NCBI RefSeq assembly: GCF_000599605.1
Contig: NZ_AZHT01000098.1
Span: forward strand, 1-64,000
DNA: 64,000 nucleotides
Reading direction: 5' to 3'
Source of the DNA: Prevotella sp. HJM029
GTDB taxonomy: Bacteria; Bacteroidota; Bacteroidia; Bacteroidales; Bacteroidaceae
Shown: one piece after another, positions 25,970 to 35,500 of the stretch
Layout: every line of letters starts with the position of its first letter
How positions within the stretch are numbered: the first letter of the stretch is position 1
Notes under the pieces: model-generated
Databases searched by the model: none
The model's input: only the letters and a program-made list of their open reading frames with translations
What the model was told of the DNA's origin: nothing
Made by a program: the position numbers and the translations under genes

Positions 25970-26839
25970 ATGACAACACTCTTAAACTACATCGTTTGGA
26001 ATCCTGATGTCTACCTCATTCAAGTGGGACATTGGGGACTTCGTTGGTATTCCACCTGCTGGCTTTTAGGTCTCTTGGGGGCTTATTTCATGGTAAAATG
26101 GTTGTTCTATCATCAACAGATTGCCGAGAAGACCGTCTTCATTGACGGTAAAAAACAGGTTATCAACGTGTTCGATCCGTTGTTTATCTATTGCTTCCTC
26201 GGCATTCTGATAGGTGCTCGCTTAGGCCATTGCCTGTTTTATCAACCCGATTACTTTCTCTCTTCGGGCACACACTTCATCGAAATGCTCATTCCCTATC
26301 ATAAGATGCCCGATGGTTCGTGGCAGTTTGTGGGCTACGAAGGGCTTGCCAGCCATGGCGGAACATTGGGATTGATGATAGCCTTGTGGCTCTATTGCCG
26401 CAAGACGGGCGTGAAACTGTGGCAGGTGTTGGACGACATTGCCCTCGCAACACCCATCACCGCTTGCTTCATTCGTTTGGGAAACCTGATGAACAGCGAA
26501 ATTATCGGTAAGGTGACCGACGTGCCTTGGGCATTTATCTTTGAGCGTGTCGACCAGCAACCGCGCCACCCTGGCCAACTTTATGAGGCACTTGCCTATG
26601 CATTATTCTTCTTTGTGGGCTGGTATTTCTACCGCATTCGCAAACAACCTGTTGGCAAAGGATTCTACTTTGGGCTATGCATCACGCTGATTTTCGTGTT
26701 CCGTTTCTTCATCGAATACACCAAAGATGTGCAGGTAGACTTCGAGAGTGGCATGCTTTTCAACATGGGACAACTACTCAGTTTGCCCTTTGTGGCACTC
26801 GGCATCTATTGCATGTGGCGCGCTAAAAGACAAAAATAA
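25970..26839 (+). CDS. lgt: Prolipoprotein diacylglyceryl transferase
   Basis: 289 residues with about seven membrane segments. The Lgt signature region reads RLGNLMNSEIIGKVTDVPWAF, preceded by GYEGLASHGGTLG and followed by RHPGQLYEALAYALFF, with the conserved His, Asn and Arg of the family in place. The enzyme transfers diacylglycerol to the lipobox Cys of prolipoproteins at the inner membrane. It would serve the SusD, GH71/99 and DUF6242 lipoproteins in this window. A terminator follows the gene closely. Confidence 0.96.
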   Translation: MTTLLNYIVWNPDVYLIQVGHWGLRWYSTCWLLGLLGAYFMVKWLFYHQQIAEKTVFIDGKKQVINVFDPLFIYCFLGILIGARLGHCLFYQPDYFLSSGTHFIEMLIPYHKMPDGSWQFVGYEGLASHGGTLGLMIALWLYCRKTGVKLWQVLDDIALATPITACFIRLGNLMNSEIIGKVTDVPWAFIFERVDQQPRHPGQLYEALAYALFFFVGWYFYRIRKQPVGKGFYFGLCITLIFVFRFFIEYTKDVQVDFESGMLFNMGQLLSLPFVALGIYCMWRAKRQK

Positions 26840-26858
26840 CTTGTATTTCCATAAGTAT

Positions 26859-26902
26859 GGGCAACCTGGCTGCTGTTTTTTCAGCACTGGGTTGCCTTTT
26901 TT
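26859..26902 (+). terminator. Rho-independent terminator of ychF-lgt
   Basis: GGCAACC (26860-26866) pairs with GGTTGCC (26890-26896); an inner GCTG/CAGC stem is present; six T follow. Confidence 0.85.
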
Positions 26903-27061
26903 CATACCTTGATGTCTGCATCAAGCCATCGCCAAAAGGCCCATCTTGGCAGACCCACCATGACAAACAGCACAAATGTTACCCGCGAACTGTGTGGCAC
27001 AGGGCTTGCTGTAGCAAAAGCATAGAATTCACTTTCAGTAAACATTTAAAAGATATAAGCA

Positions 27062-27385
27062 ATGGAGAAATTCGAGAAAGGTAAGGTTTTTGCCGCCAAC
27101 AACGTGATTGACTATGCCGAAGGTGGCGTAGTGAGCAAAGAGTTTGTACACAATGCAGCAGGAAGCGTGACCGTGTTCAGCTTCGACAAAGGGCAAGGAT
27201 TGTCTGAACATACAGCGCCCTTCGATGCACTTATCCAAGTGATTGATGGCACCATGCAACTCAATGTCGAGGGAACCGACCACCAAATTCATACAGGTGA
27301 GAGCTTTGTTATTCCTGCTGGTGCACGCCATTCGGTGCAAGCCAACGAGCGATTTAAAATGCTCATCACGATGATTCGCGGATAA
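27062..27385 (+). CDS. Small cupin-domain protein
   Basis: 107 residues, a single cupin barrel. Motif 1 is weak (GQGLSEHTAPFDALIQVIDG keeps one His). Motif 2 is clear (GESFVIPAGARHSVQA). No signal peptide. Proteins of this size bind a metal or small ligand and can be sensors, isomerases or storage-type proteins; nothing here picks one. It is a single-gene unit with two hairpins downstream. Confidence 0.85.
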   Translation: MEKFEKGKVFAANNVIDYAEGGVVSKEFVHNAAGSVTVFSFDKGQGLSEHTAPFDALIQVIDGTMQLNVEGTDHQIHTGESFVIPAGARHSVQANERFKMLITMIRG

Positions 27386-27416
27386 GCGTAAGCCTCTCCC
27401 CGCAACATCCTGAAAC

Positions 27417-27457
27417 AATATGGGCGGCATTACCGATGAATGTCGCCCATATTTTGT
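27417..27457 (+). terminator. Terminator of the cupin gene
   Basis: Fifteen-base arms (27417-27431 and 27439-27453) pair at 14 positions, beginning AATATGGGCG, and are followed by TTTTG. Confidence 0.75.
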
Positions 27458-27462
27458 CCTAA

Positions 27463-27519
27463 AATGGTGCATATTGCATTCAAAAGTGGCGCATATTACT
27501 GAGCAATATGCGCCACTTT
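27463..27519. repeat. Perfect 15-bp inverted repeat of the GCGCATATT family
   Basis: AAAGTGGCGCATATT (27483-27497) faces AATATGCGCCACTTT (27505-27519) around a 7-base loop; a looser copy, AAAATGGTGCATATTGC, precedes it. Related copies occur at about 49676 and 54740. There is no T run, so it is a repeat rather than a plain terminator. Confidence 0.7.
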
Positions 27520-27570
27520 AGCAATGGTCATCGCCCACACTGCGCAGGCAAGACCTTCACATCAGGGCAT

Positions 27571-27628
27571 AAAAAAAAGGACTCCGCCGAGCCCCTCTTA
27601 TTAACCTTAAATCTAATACTATGAAAAA
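27571..27628 (-). ncRNA. Candidate stand-alone small RNA divergent from greA
   Basis: On the minus strand a -7 box TATCTTTG (27641-27634) is followed within about 55 bases by a GC-rich hairpin GGGCTC-GGCG-GAGTCC (wobble pairs extend it) and eight T. No coding frame lies between. Promoter plus terminator with no gene suggests a short RNA of about 55 nt. I cannot assign it to a known family. Confidence 0.45.
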
Positions 27629-27633
27629 CGTTG

Positions 27634-27641
27634 CAAAGATA
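27634..27641 (-). promoter_or_regulatory. -7 promoter box of the candidate small RNA
   Basis: Minus-strand TATCTTTG; a TTGG lies about 17 bases further upstream. Confidence 0.45.
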
Positions 27642-27773
27642 ATACTTTTTTAGCAACCAACGACACATCTACTAAAGAAAATGCAAAAAACTTTTTCCTC
27701 TATTATACATCGATAGGTCTCGCGACCCACTCATCCCACAATCCCATTTACAACGCTAAAGAACTTTAAAAAC

Positions 27774-27804
27774 TTGCGCATATCAGAAATATACCCTATC
27801 TTTG
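27774..27804 (+). promoter_or_regulatory. Promoter of greA
   Basis: TTG (27774-27776), a 20-base gap and TATCTTTG (27797-27804). The transcript would begin near 27811, giving a leader of about 115 bases. Confidence 0.65.
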
Positions 27805-27841
27805 CAAAAGTAAAAACATAGCGAATAGAAAGAAGGAGTTT

Positions 27842-27884
27842 GGAATTCTGACCAACAAGACGTGTCGGAATTCTTTCTTTTTTT
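27842..27884 (+). promoter_or_regulatory. Terminator-like hairpin in the greA leader (putative attenuator)
   Basis: GAATTCTGAC (27843-27852) pairs along its length with GTCGGAATTC (27864-27873), one T-G wobble included. It is followed by TTTCTTTTTTT. It lies between the promoter and the ATG at 27927, where a terminator would stop most transcripts before the gene. Confidence 0.65.
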
Positions 27885-27926
27885 GCTACTTCAACTTAGA
27901 ATTTATTAACAAAAAGATAGTAATAT

Positions 27927-28397
27927 ATGGCTTACATGTCACAAGAAGGCTACGATAAACTCGTAGCAGAGCTGCAAAGGCTCGAAGCGATTGAGCGTCC
28001 TAAGGCATCAGCTGCTATTGCTGAAGCACGAGACAAGGGCGACTTGAGTGAAAATTCAGAATATGATGCGGCCAAAGAGGTGCAAGCACATTTAGAAAGT
28101 AAAATCAATAAACTGAAGCTTGACATTGCTGAAGCAAAGATTGTTGATGTATCACGCCTCTCAACCGATGCAGTTCAAATCATGAGTAAGGTAGAGATGA
28201 CCAACCTTTCGACGAAGGCTAAGATGGTTTATACCATTGTAAGCGAGAACGAAGCCAACTTGAAATTGGGCAAAATCAGCATCAAAACGCCCATCGCACA
28301 AGGCATTCTGAACCACAAAGTGGGCGACACGGTGGAAGTTTCTATCCCACGTGGCACCATCAAATTGCGCATCGATAAAATCAGTATTGAGGCATAA
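27927..28397 (+). CDS. greA: Transcription elongation factor GreA
   Basis: 156 residues, the standard length. An N-terminal coiled coil ends in the acidic tip GDLSENSEYDAAKE, which reaches the RNA polymerase active site. A C-terminal FKBP-like domain (KISIKTPIAQGILNHKVGDTVEV) follows. GreA stimulates cleavage of backtracked transcripts. The leader carries a terminator-like hairpin, which fits control of the gene by early termination. A HIT-family gene follows after 27 bases. Confidence 0.96.
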   Translation: MAYMSQEGYDKLVAELQRLEAIERPKASAAIAEARDKGDLSENSEYDAAKEVQAHLESKINKLKLDIAEAKIVDVSRLSTDAVQIMSKVEMTNLSTKAKMVYTIVSENEANLKLGKISIKTPIAQGILNHKVGDTVEVSIPRGTIKLRIDKISIEA

Positions 28398-28424
28398 GTT
28401 CAACATTTGCATATATAATAAGGT

Positions 28425-28823
28425 ATGAGCACACTATTTTCAAAGATTGCTGCGGGCGAAATTCCCAGCTATAAATGTGCTGAGAACGACAAGTTTTTTG
28501 CGTTTTTAGACATCAATCCCGTTGCGCCGGGCCACACATTGGTCATTCCGCGCCAGGAGATTGACTATATTTTCGACATGAGCGACGAAGACATCGCTGC
28601 GTTTCAAGTGTTTGCCAAGAAGGTAGCACGTGCGCTAAAACAGGCCTTTCCCTGCCGAAAAGTGGGACAGGCCGTGATTGGTCTTGAGGTGAACCATGCC
28701 CACATCCACCTCATCCCCATGCAAAGCGAGGCCGACATCGACTTCAAACATCATGTAAAGATGAGCGAAGACGAACTGAAAGCCGCATCAGAAAAAATTC
28801 AAAAGGCATTTCAACAGCTATAA
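28425..28823 (+). CDS. HIT-family nucleotide hydrolase/transferase
   Basis: 132 residues. The histidine triad is H91-A-H93-I-H95 in EVNHAHIHLIPM, and the N-terminal FSKIAAGEIPSYKCAEND is typical of the Hint/PKCI-like branch. Such proteins hydrolyse adenosine 5'-phosphoramidates or related nucleotides. It probably shares the greA transcript, and a strong terminator follows. Confidence 0.94.
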   Translation: MSTLFSKIAAGEIPSYKCAENDKFFAFLDINPVAPGHTLVIPRQEIDYIFDMSDEDIAAFQVFAKKVARALKQAFPCRKVGQAVIGLEVNHAHIHLIPMQSEADIDFKHHVKMSEDELKAASEKIQKAFQQL

Positions 28824-28855
28824 ATGAGCGGCCCAACAAGCCGCATGCCAACAGA

Positions 28856-28904
28856 AAACATATAGGCAATCGTGCTATTTTTGCGCGGCCTATATGTTTT
28901 TTTT
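28856..28904 (+). terminator. Rho-independent terminator of greA-HIT unit
   Basis: Perfect 12-bp arms AAACATATAGGC (28856-28867) and GCCTATATGTTT (28888-28899) with a long T run. Confidence 0.88.
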
Positions 28905-29038
28905 GTTTGTTTCTTTCACCAAAAGGCGACTTCTTTCAGCACAAACGACGTTGCACTATAAGCCCTTTCTGCTCCCTTTCAGCACCTGTTTTTTCCATCG
29001 AAGGCTCCATCAAAACCGATTTTCTCACATAGTTTGTG

Positions 29039-29046
29039 TATCTTTG
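29039..29046 (+). promoter_or_regulatory. -7 promoter box of the aldo/keto reductase gene
   Basis: TATCTTTG; it overlaps the first codons of the longest open frame (from 29036), which rules that start out and favours the ATG at 29069. Confidence 0.55.
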
Positions 29047-29068
29047 TAGCAAGAACCAAAATATAACA

Positions 29069-29917
29069 ATGATGGAAAAGATTCAATTAGTTAATGGGGT
29101 TGCGATGCCTTTATTGGGGTATGGCGTGTTTTTAGTGCCCTCAGATGAGTGCGAACGCTGCGTAAGCGATGCGTTGAAAGTGGGCTACCGCCTGATAGAC
29201 ACGGCGCAGGTCTATGGCAATGAGGAGGGGGTCGGTCGTGCATGGCGCAAGAGTGGCATCGCTCGCGATGAGCTTTTCTTGGTTACTAAGGTGTGGATTA
29301 GCCATGCTGGTGAGGCAAAAGCGGCTGCCAGCATTGAAGAAAGTCTGCGCAAATTGGATACCGATTACATCGATTTGCTGCTCATTCATCAGCCTTATGG
29401 CGACGTTTTCGGCACTTGGCGCGCTATGGAAAAGGCCTATAAAGATGGAAAAGTGCGCGCCATTGGTATTTCAAACTTCCAAGCTGCACGCTTCTATGGC
29501 TTCGTTCAGCACGTGGATATCAAACCGATGGTCAACCAATTGCAATGCAATGTGCTGGCACAACAGAACGACATACAGCCCATTTTGGCCGAAACCAATA
29601 CCAAAACGATGGCTTGGGGACCGCTTGGTGGCCAAGGAGTTGATGGCATTATAGAGAGCGATTTGCTTTCGAGTATCGGGCAAAAGTATGGTAAGTCGGC
29701 CGCACAAGTGGCGCTTCGCTGGCTCACGCAACGCGGTATCGTGGCCATTCCAAAGAGCAGTCACATCGAAAGGATGCAGCAAAACTTCGACATTTTCGAC
29801 TTCGCGCTCAGCCAAGATGAGATGAATCAGGTGGCCACGATGAACCAATCAGATACTGGTTTCATTGACTATCTGTCGCTTGATTTCGCAAAATATATCA
29901 TCGATTACAAAATATAA
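29069..29917 (+). CDS. Aldo/keto reductase
   Basis: 282 residues from the ATG at 29069 (a second ATG follows directly). An upstream in-frame start is unlikely because the promoter box overlaps it. The TIM-barrel catalytic tetrad is visible as DTAQVYG (Asp, Tyr), LVTKVW (Lys) and LLIHQPYGD (His). The NADPH-binding tail IPKSSHIERMQQN is near residue 240. It reduces aldehydes or ketones with NADPH in the cytoplasm; the natural substrate is unknown. Single-gene unit. Confidence 0.94.
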   Translation: MMEKIQLVNGVAMPLLGYGVFLVPSDECERCVSDALKVGYRLIDTAQVYGNEEGVGRAWRKSGIARDELFLVTKVWISHAGEAKAAASIEESLRKLDTDYIDLLLIHQPYGDVFGTWRAMEKAYKDGKVRAIGISNFQAARFYGFVQHVDIKPMVNQLQCNVLAQQNDIQPILAETNTKTMAWGPLGGQGVDGIIESDLLSSIGQKYGKSAAQVALRWLTQRGIVAIPKSSHIERMQQNFDIFDFALSQDEMNQVATMNQSDTGFIDYLSLDFAKYIIDYKI

Positions 29918-30032
29918 CCCTCCCACAGAGGCTATTTAGAACTGTAATAGACACTTCTTTCTCTCTCGATTTTTCTTTTTCGGAAATAAACAGGTTGTAA
30001 AATGCCACAAAATTGTTTTTTTTTCATTTTTA

Positions 30033-30064
30033 TTTGGCGCGCATTTCGAAAAACTATATCTTTG
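30033..30064 (+). promoter_or_regulatory. Promoter of the small beta-barrel OMP gene
   Basis: TTTG (30033-30036), a 20-base gap, TATCTTTG (30057-30064): a full-consensus Bacteroidota promoter, leader about 80 bases. Confidence 0.75.
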
Positions 30065-30148
30065 CCCTCGTATTCAAAAGGGATATTTGTTTAATCGTAT
30101 GCTCGCATAGGTTAGACAACAAAACGATTAATTTAACAAAAAGAGAGT

Positions 30149-30703
30149 ATGAAAAAGTTTGTTTTAGCAGCTGTGATGATGCTTTCATCTGTAGCTACAT
30201 TTGCACAACATGAAGAAGGTTCTTTAACCATTCAACCTCGCGTTGGTGTTAACATTGCCAGCTTAACGAAGAACGATGGCGGTAAAGCTCGCATCGGATT
30301 AGCAGCTGGTGCTGAGTTAGAATATCAGGTAAGCGACATCTTTTCATTGTCAGCTGGTGCCATGTATTCTATGCAAGGTGCTAAGAATGGGAATATTAAA
30401 TTGAACTTAGATTATATCAATGTGCCTGTAATGGCCAACGTTTATGTAGTTCCTGGCTTGGCTGTTAAACTCGGTTTACAACCCGGTTTCAAAATAAACA
30501 GCAAAGTAGATGTTTTAGGAGTATCTGCAAACATTCCAGGTGCTAAATCAGTTGACTTGTCACTTCCTGTAGGTTTGAGCTACGAATACAAGAACTTTGT
30601 GCTCGATGGCCGCTACAACTTCGGCTTAACGAAGGTGAATGAGGTTGGTGATAGCAAGAACAGTGTGTTCCAAATCACTGCTGGTTACAAGTTCGACATT
30701 TAA
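30149..30703 (+). CDS. Small outer-membrane beta-barrel protein (PorT/OMP_b-brl type)
   Basis: 184 residues. A signal peptide (MKKFVLAAVMMLSSVATFAQ) precedes an eight-strand-like barrel with repeated amphipathic strands (IQPRVGVNIASL, LAAGAELEYQVSD, FSLSAGAMYSMQG) and a final strand FQITAGYKFDI. Such barrels are common, abundant outer-membrane proteins of unknown role. The near-consensus promoter and clean terminator suggest strong, independent expression. Confidence 0.88.
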   Translation: MKKFVLAAVMMLSSVATFAQHEEGSLTIQPRVGVNIASLTKNDGGKARIGLAAGAELEYQVSDIFSLSAGAMYSMQGAKNGNIKLNLDYINVPVMANVYVVPGLAVKLGLQPGFKINSKVDVLGVSANIPGAKSVDLSLPVGLSYEYKNFVLDGRYNFGLTKVNEVGDSKNSVFQITAGYKFDI

Positions 30704-30768
30704 AAATTGACGAAGGTTTTTGATTTTAATCATAATTTTTTAATTAGGTTAATAAAATTAGTTTATGG

Positions 30769-30801
30769 CAGGATGTATTGTGAAATACATCCTGTTTTTT
30801 T
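30769..30801 (+). terminator. Terminator of the small OMP gene
   Basis: Perfect 10-bp arms CAGGATGTAT (30769-30778) and ATACATCCTG (30785-30794) followed by a T run. Confidence 0.88.
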
Positions 30802-30839
30802 ATGGTTTTGCACATCTTGATACAAAATTAGAATGCCTT

Positions 30840-30871
30840 TTTGGCCGTCGTTCTATTTTTTTGTAGCTTTG
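30840..30871 (+). promoter_or_regulatory. Promoter of the YqiA-like fusion gene
   Basis: TTTG (30840-30843), a 20-base gap, TAGCTTTG (30864-30871), leader about 22 bases. Confidence 0.7.
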
Positions 30872-30899
30872 TAGGAACAATATTATAAGGCAATTAACA

Positions 30900-31889
30900 A
30901 TGGAAAATCCGTATATAAAGCAGTTTCCGCAGCTCATGGCGGGCAAAACAGTGATGTATGTGCATGGCTTTCTGTCGTCAGCACAAAGCGGAACGGTGAA
31001 GATGTTGCGCGAGCTCATGCCCCAAGCGACCATCATCGCCGAGGATTTGCCCGTAGATCCAGAGGCCGCTATGCAACTATTGCGCGAGTTGGTGGCACAA
31101 CATCAACCCCAACTCATCATCGGAACGTCGATGGGAGGCATGTATACTGAGATGCTAAGAGGCGTGGATCGCATTGTGGTGAACCCCGCTTTCGAGATGG
31201 GTGACACGATGAGTAGCATGATGGGACGGCAGGAATTTCAAAATCCTCGACAAGACAAAGTGCAGGAGTTGATGGTCACCAAGGGCCTCATCAAGACCTA
31301 TAAAGACTGCACCACCCACTGTTTTGAAGGCTTGGACGAGGCCGATCGACAACGTGTTTACGGGCTCTTTGGCGACGAAGACCCCGTGGTGCACACCTAT
31401 GATGTGTTTCATGCCCACTATCCCAACGCCATTTATTTCCATGGTGCACACCGACTCACCGACAAGATTGCGCTGCATGCCCTCATTCCTGTCATCAGAT
31501 GGATTGACGATCGGCAAAACAATACCGAGCGACCTATCGTGTATCTGCATTACGATGCCTTGCATGATGCCTATGGAAAAGCCACCAGCAGCATGCACAA
31601 AGCCTATGAGCTGCTGTTGGAGAACTATCAGGTTTATGTCGTAGCGCCTGCGCCTACCGACAACCATCCCTATCTCAACGCGGTGCAAACCTGGGTAGAA
31701 GACTTCCTCTCCACGCCCGCTTTCAACCGCCTTATCTTCTGCAATCAGCCGCAACTGCTCTATGGCGACTATTTCATTACGCCCTATGCCATCCCCAATT
31801 TCATGGGAACGGTGGTGCAATGGGGTAGCGACGAGTTCAAGACGTGGGAAGAAATCATCACCTTTTTCGAACGTTTGGGCGGACAATGA
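30900..31889 (+). CDS. YqiA/YcfP-like esterase fused to a degenerate 5'-nucleotidase-like (HAD) domain
   Basis: 329 residues. The first ~190 are an alpha/beta hydrolase of the YqiA type: MYVHGFLSS at the oxyanion side, nucleophile S77 in GTSMGG, and an H in GAHRLTDK near 185. The last ~120 residues resemble the cytosolic/mitochondrial 5'(3')-deoxyribonucleotidase (NT5C) fold (VYLHYDALHDAY, LLYGDYFITPYAIPNF, VVQWGSDEFKTWEEI). The first Asp of the HAD motif DxD is His217 while D219 remains, so that half is probably not a phosphatase. What the fused protein does is unknown; a binding or regulatory role for the second domain is inference. Confidence 0.75.
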   Translation: MENPYIKQFPQLMAGKTVMYVHGFLSSAQSGTVKMLRELMPQATIIAEDLPVDPEAAMQLLRELVAQHQPQLIIGTSMGGMYTEMLRGVDRIVVNPAFEMGDTMSSMMGRQEFQNPRQDKVQELMVTKGLIKTYKDCTTHCFEGLDEADRQRVYGLFGDEDPVVHTYDVFHAHYPNAIYFHGAHRLTDKIALHALIPVIRWIDDRQNNTERPIVYLHYDALHDAYGKATSSMHKAYELLLENYQVYVVAPAPTDNHPYLNAVQTWVEDFLSTPAFNRLIFCNQPQLLYGDYFITPYAIPNFMGTVVQWGSDEFKTWEEIITFFERLGGQ

Positions 31890-32060
31890 GCACCCGCTAC
31901 CATTAAACCCATCAACACAACGGCAGCACTCCTACCCTCTTGCATGCACAAGTAACATCCCCTGTGGCCACAATCTGCATGAAATTTGCCCACAATCAGC
32001 GCTACTTTGCAGCGTAAAATGCACCACATTTCATCACCATCTCATCCACATTTCTCGACA

Positions 32061-32555
32061 ATGAACAACGAAATCGTTTATGGCTTCACCGAAACGCCCT
32101 TCGGAACCATCATCGTTGCCCGCACCATCGTTGGCATTTGCGATGTCGCTTTCCTTAGTTGGAACCGCGCAGCAGTCATCAAAGAGTTGGCAACCCATTG
32201 GGGAACCTATACGCCAACCACGCAAAACAACGTGATGGCCGACACGGTAAGGCGTGTCATCTTTGAGGGTTACGACCACCCTTTGACACTCGATTTGCAA
32301 GGAACGCCCTTTCAACGCAAGGTGTGGCAAACGCTTATGCAAACCCAACGTGGCGAGACGCTGTCCTATGAAGCGCTGGCTTTGCGCGCCGGTGAGCCCA
32401 AAGCCATTCGCGCAGTGGCCTCGGCTGTGGCGCAAAATCGCGTGGCAATGCTCGTCCCTTGCCACAGAGTAATCCACAAAGACGGCACGTTGGGCGAATA
32501 TCATTGGGGGAAAACGCTCAAACAACAGCTCCTCGACTGGGAGAAAAACGCATAG
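32061..32555 (+). CDS. ogt: Methylated-DNA-[protein]-cysteine S-methyltransferase
   Basis: 164 residues from the ATG at 32061 (MNNEIVYGFTETPFGTI); a longer in-frame start at 31986 is not supported by the family. The catalytic motif is P-C134-H-R-V, preceded by the helix-turn-helix region ETLSYEALALRAGEPKAIRAVASAVAQN. The protein removes O6-alkyl groups from guanine by suicidal transfer to the Cys. The nuclease-helicase gene begins four bases after its stop, so both are probably one DNA-repair transcript. Confidence 0.94.
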   Translation: MNNEIVYGFTETPFGTIIVARTIVGICDVAFLSWNRAAVIKELATHWGTYTPTTQNNVMADTVRRVIFEGYDHPLTLDLQGTPFQRKVWQTLMQTQRGETLSYEALALRAGEPKAIRAVASAVAQNRVAMLVPCHRVIHKDGTLGEYHWGKTLKQQLLDWEKNA

Positions 32556-32558
32556 TTC

Positions 32559-35500
32559 ATGGCGCATTTCACCACGAGCGACGAACTCTTTCAGCGCATT
32601 GTCGACATGGTTCACACACCCGAGACCACGCCGATACAACAACCTTTGCACGACACTTTGGTGCTCGTTTGTCAGACAGCCTTGGCCGATAGTCCGCTCA
32701 TCTTTGGCAATCTCTTTGCACAAGTCGACTACATTTGCCAAAAAGCCCATTGCACTGCGGCCGACACCCACGCCATTCAGCACATGAGAAGGGTGAGCAA
32801 TCGCAGCGAAAAGCTAACGCGTGAAGAACGTTTACAGACCCTTCGCGCCTTGGCTTTGCTGGTTTCGGCAGCCTTTAAAACGCCCATTCCCAACACGTTA
32901 GTAGGCTTATTGCCCGAGCGAGAGGCCACCCCTATCACGGCCACCCACATTGATTATCGCTACATGCGCGGCATTGTGCAACGCGTGTCGGCCGACAGCA
33001 TCACCTTGTTGATAGACCAAACGGTGCACGAAAACCCGTTCACTGTGAAGCTACAACCCCACCAGCATTATCTTCTTGACATCGTTCAGGTCGGCCATCA
33101 GCTCAACCTCATCGACGTAAACACCGCGCATGAGGCCGCCATCATCGTGTTCGAACCCGACTTTCTCGTCGACATCAGCAGCATTGCCCATTGCTTCACC
33201 GACTATGGCCACCATCCTTTTGCCTATTTGTTGCATGCTTTCGAACCCTCATTCATCAATCAACCCATCCTCTTAGGCTACTTTGCGGGAGCGGCACTCG
33301 ACGACATTATCAACCAAAAAGGCGACTACCATTGGCAGAAAACCTTGAAGAAAAGTTTCAAAGAGCAGGCCTTAGCCTATTGCGCCTGCAAGGATTTCAA
33401 TCAGAAAGAAGACTTCAAAACGGCCGCTATTCAGCAGACACAACACATCGAAAGCATTGTAAAAGCGCTCTTCGATGCACCACTTTCTCAGACAACAGCA
33501 CCGACCGGCGAGGCCGTTTACAATCGCAATAAAGCCGTTTTAGAACCCTCTTTTGTATGCGAAGCCTTGGGATTGCAAGGCCGTGTCGACCTGATGACCA
33601 CCGATTTCAAACTGTTGGTGGAGCAGAAATCGGGTAACAATTTCAACCTTCAGCGCCAACAACCCAACTCATTTGGCAGCTACCAGTTGGAGAATCACTA
33701 CGTGCAGCTGTTGCTTTATTACGGCGTTTTGCGGCAGAATTTCAACGTGTCGACACAGCATATCGCCATGCGTTTGCTCTATTCCAAATATCCCTTGCCG
33801 GGCGGTTTGGTGGCCGTCAACTTCTATCAAAAGCTGTTTCGCGAGGCCATTGCACTGAGAAACCGCATCGTAGCCCATGAATATCGCTTTGGCAAACAGG
33901 GATTTCAAGGCATCATCGAGACGCTTTCGGTCGACATGCTCAATGAGAAAAAGCTCGAAACGCCCTTCTTCAAACAATGGATAGCACCTCAACTCAACGG
34001 CATTATTGCGCCACTTCATGCCCTAAACCCATTGGAAAAGGCCTATTTTGAGCGCATGGTTTCGTTTGTTTTCAGCGAGCAATTAGCGGCGAAAGTGGGT
34101 GCGAAAGAGGGCATCACCCACAGTGTTTCCGACCTGTGGAATATGCCTTTGGCTGCCAAAAAAGAGGCCGGCGAGATTTATACCGATCTCACTTTGGCCG
34201 AGAAACGCAAGAGCAAACCGATGCATGGCTACGATATCCTCACATTTAACGTGCCGCAGCAGGGCGAGAACTTTCTGCCCAATTTCCGCTTAGGCGACTT
34301 GGTTTATCTCTATTCCTACGCCGAAAACGAGGCGCCCGACGTGAGAAAGGCATTGCTTTTCAGAGGGAACCTCACCGAAATCAACAGCCAGCGACTAACC
34401 ATTCAGACGGCAAACCCCGTGGCTTTGGATGGAAAATGCTGGTGTGTGGAGCACAGTAGCAGCGACATCACCACCACTTCGGCGCTCAAATCGCTCTACA
34501 CCTTCATCACAACAGCACCCTATCTGCGCCAATTACTGTTAGGACAGGCGACCCCTCGAGCCGACAAAACCATCCGGTTAAGTCGCTCTTACCACCCCAT
34601 GTACGACACATTGATTGAGAAAGTGTTTCAAGCGCAAGACTATTTTCTGCTCGTAGGCCCCCCGGGGACGGGCAAAACGAGCATGGCTTTGCAGTTCATG
34701 GTGCGCGAAGCCATGGCCAAACAGCAGACGGTGTTGCTGATGAGCTACACCAATCGCGCCGTGGATGAGATTTGCGAGATGCTGCAAAGCAACGCCATCG
34801 ACTATCTGCGCATCGGCAACGCCTACACTTGCGACAAGCGTTTTCGCAGCCATCTGTTGAGCGAATGTATCGATGCGCAACCCCAACTGTCGGCCATTCA
34901 GGAGCGATTGCGCCGACAAGCCGTCATAGTGGGCACCACCAGCACGCTGCAAAGCAAGGCGTTTCTCTTTGATGTGAAGGCGTTTGACTGGGCGATTATC
35001 GATGAAGCGAGCCAGATTTTAGAACCGCAACTCGTGGGATTGCTGAGCCATTTGCCCAAATTTGTGCTCATTGGTGACCACAAACAGCTGCCCGCCGTGG
35101 TGCAACAAGATGCCGAAGTGTCGGCCGTTGCCGAGCCTTTGCTCCATGAGATTGGCCTCACAAACTGCCGAAATGCGCTGTTCGAACGGCTCATCACCCT
35201 CGAACGGCAGCACCAACGCACCGATTTTGTGGGCACATTGCGCTATCAAGGGCGCATGCATCCCGCTGTTGCGGCCTTCCCAAACGCCATGTTTTACGCT
35301 GAAGAACAGCTGCAACCCGTGCCGCTTCCTCATCAAACAGCCGAACGATTGGCCTACGACCTGCCCGCTGAAGACGCCTTAGATGAGGCGCTGAAGCAGC
35401 ATCGTGTGCTGTTTATTCCATCGAAAAAAAGCCACGAAGTGCAGGCTTCTGACAAGGTAAATTGGCATGAAGCGCAGCTCGTGGCGCAGGTGTTGCGTCG

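Noticed and set aside
26857-27084. 75-residue open frame between lgt and the cupin gene
   Set aside because: It begins inside the lgt terminator hairpin and overlaps the start of the cupin gene.
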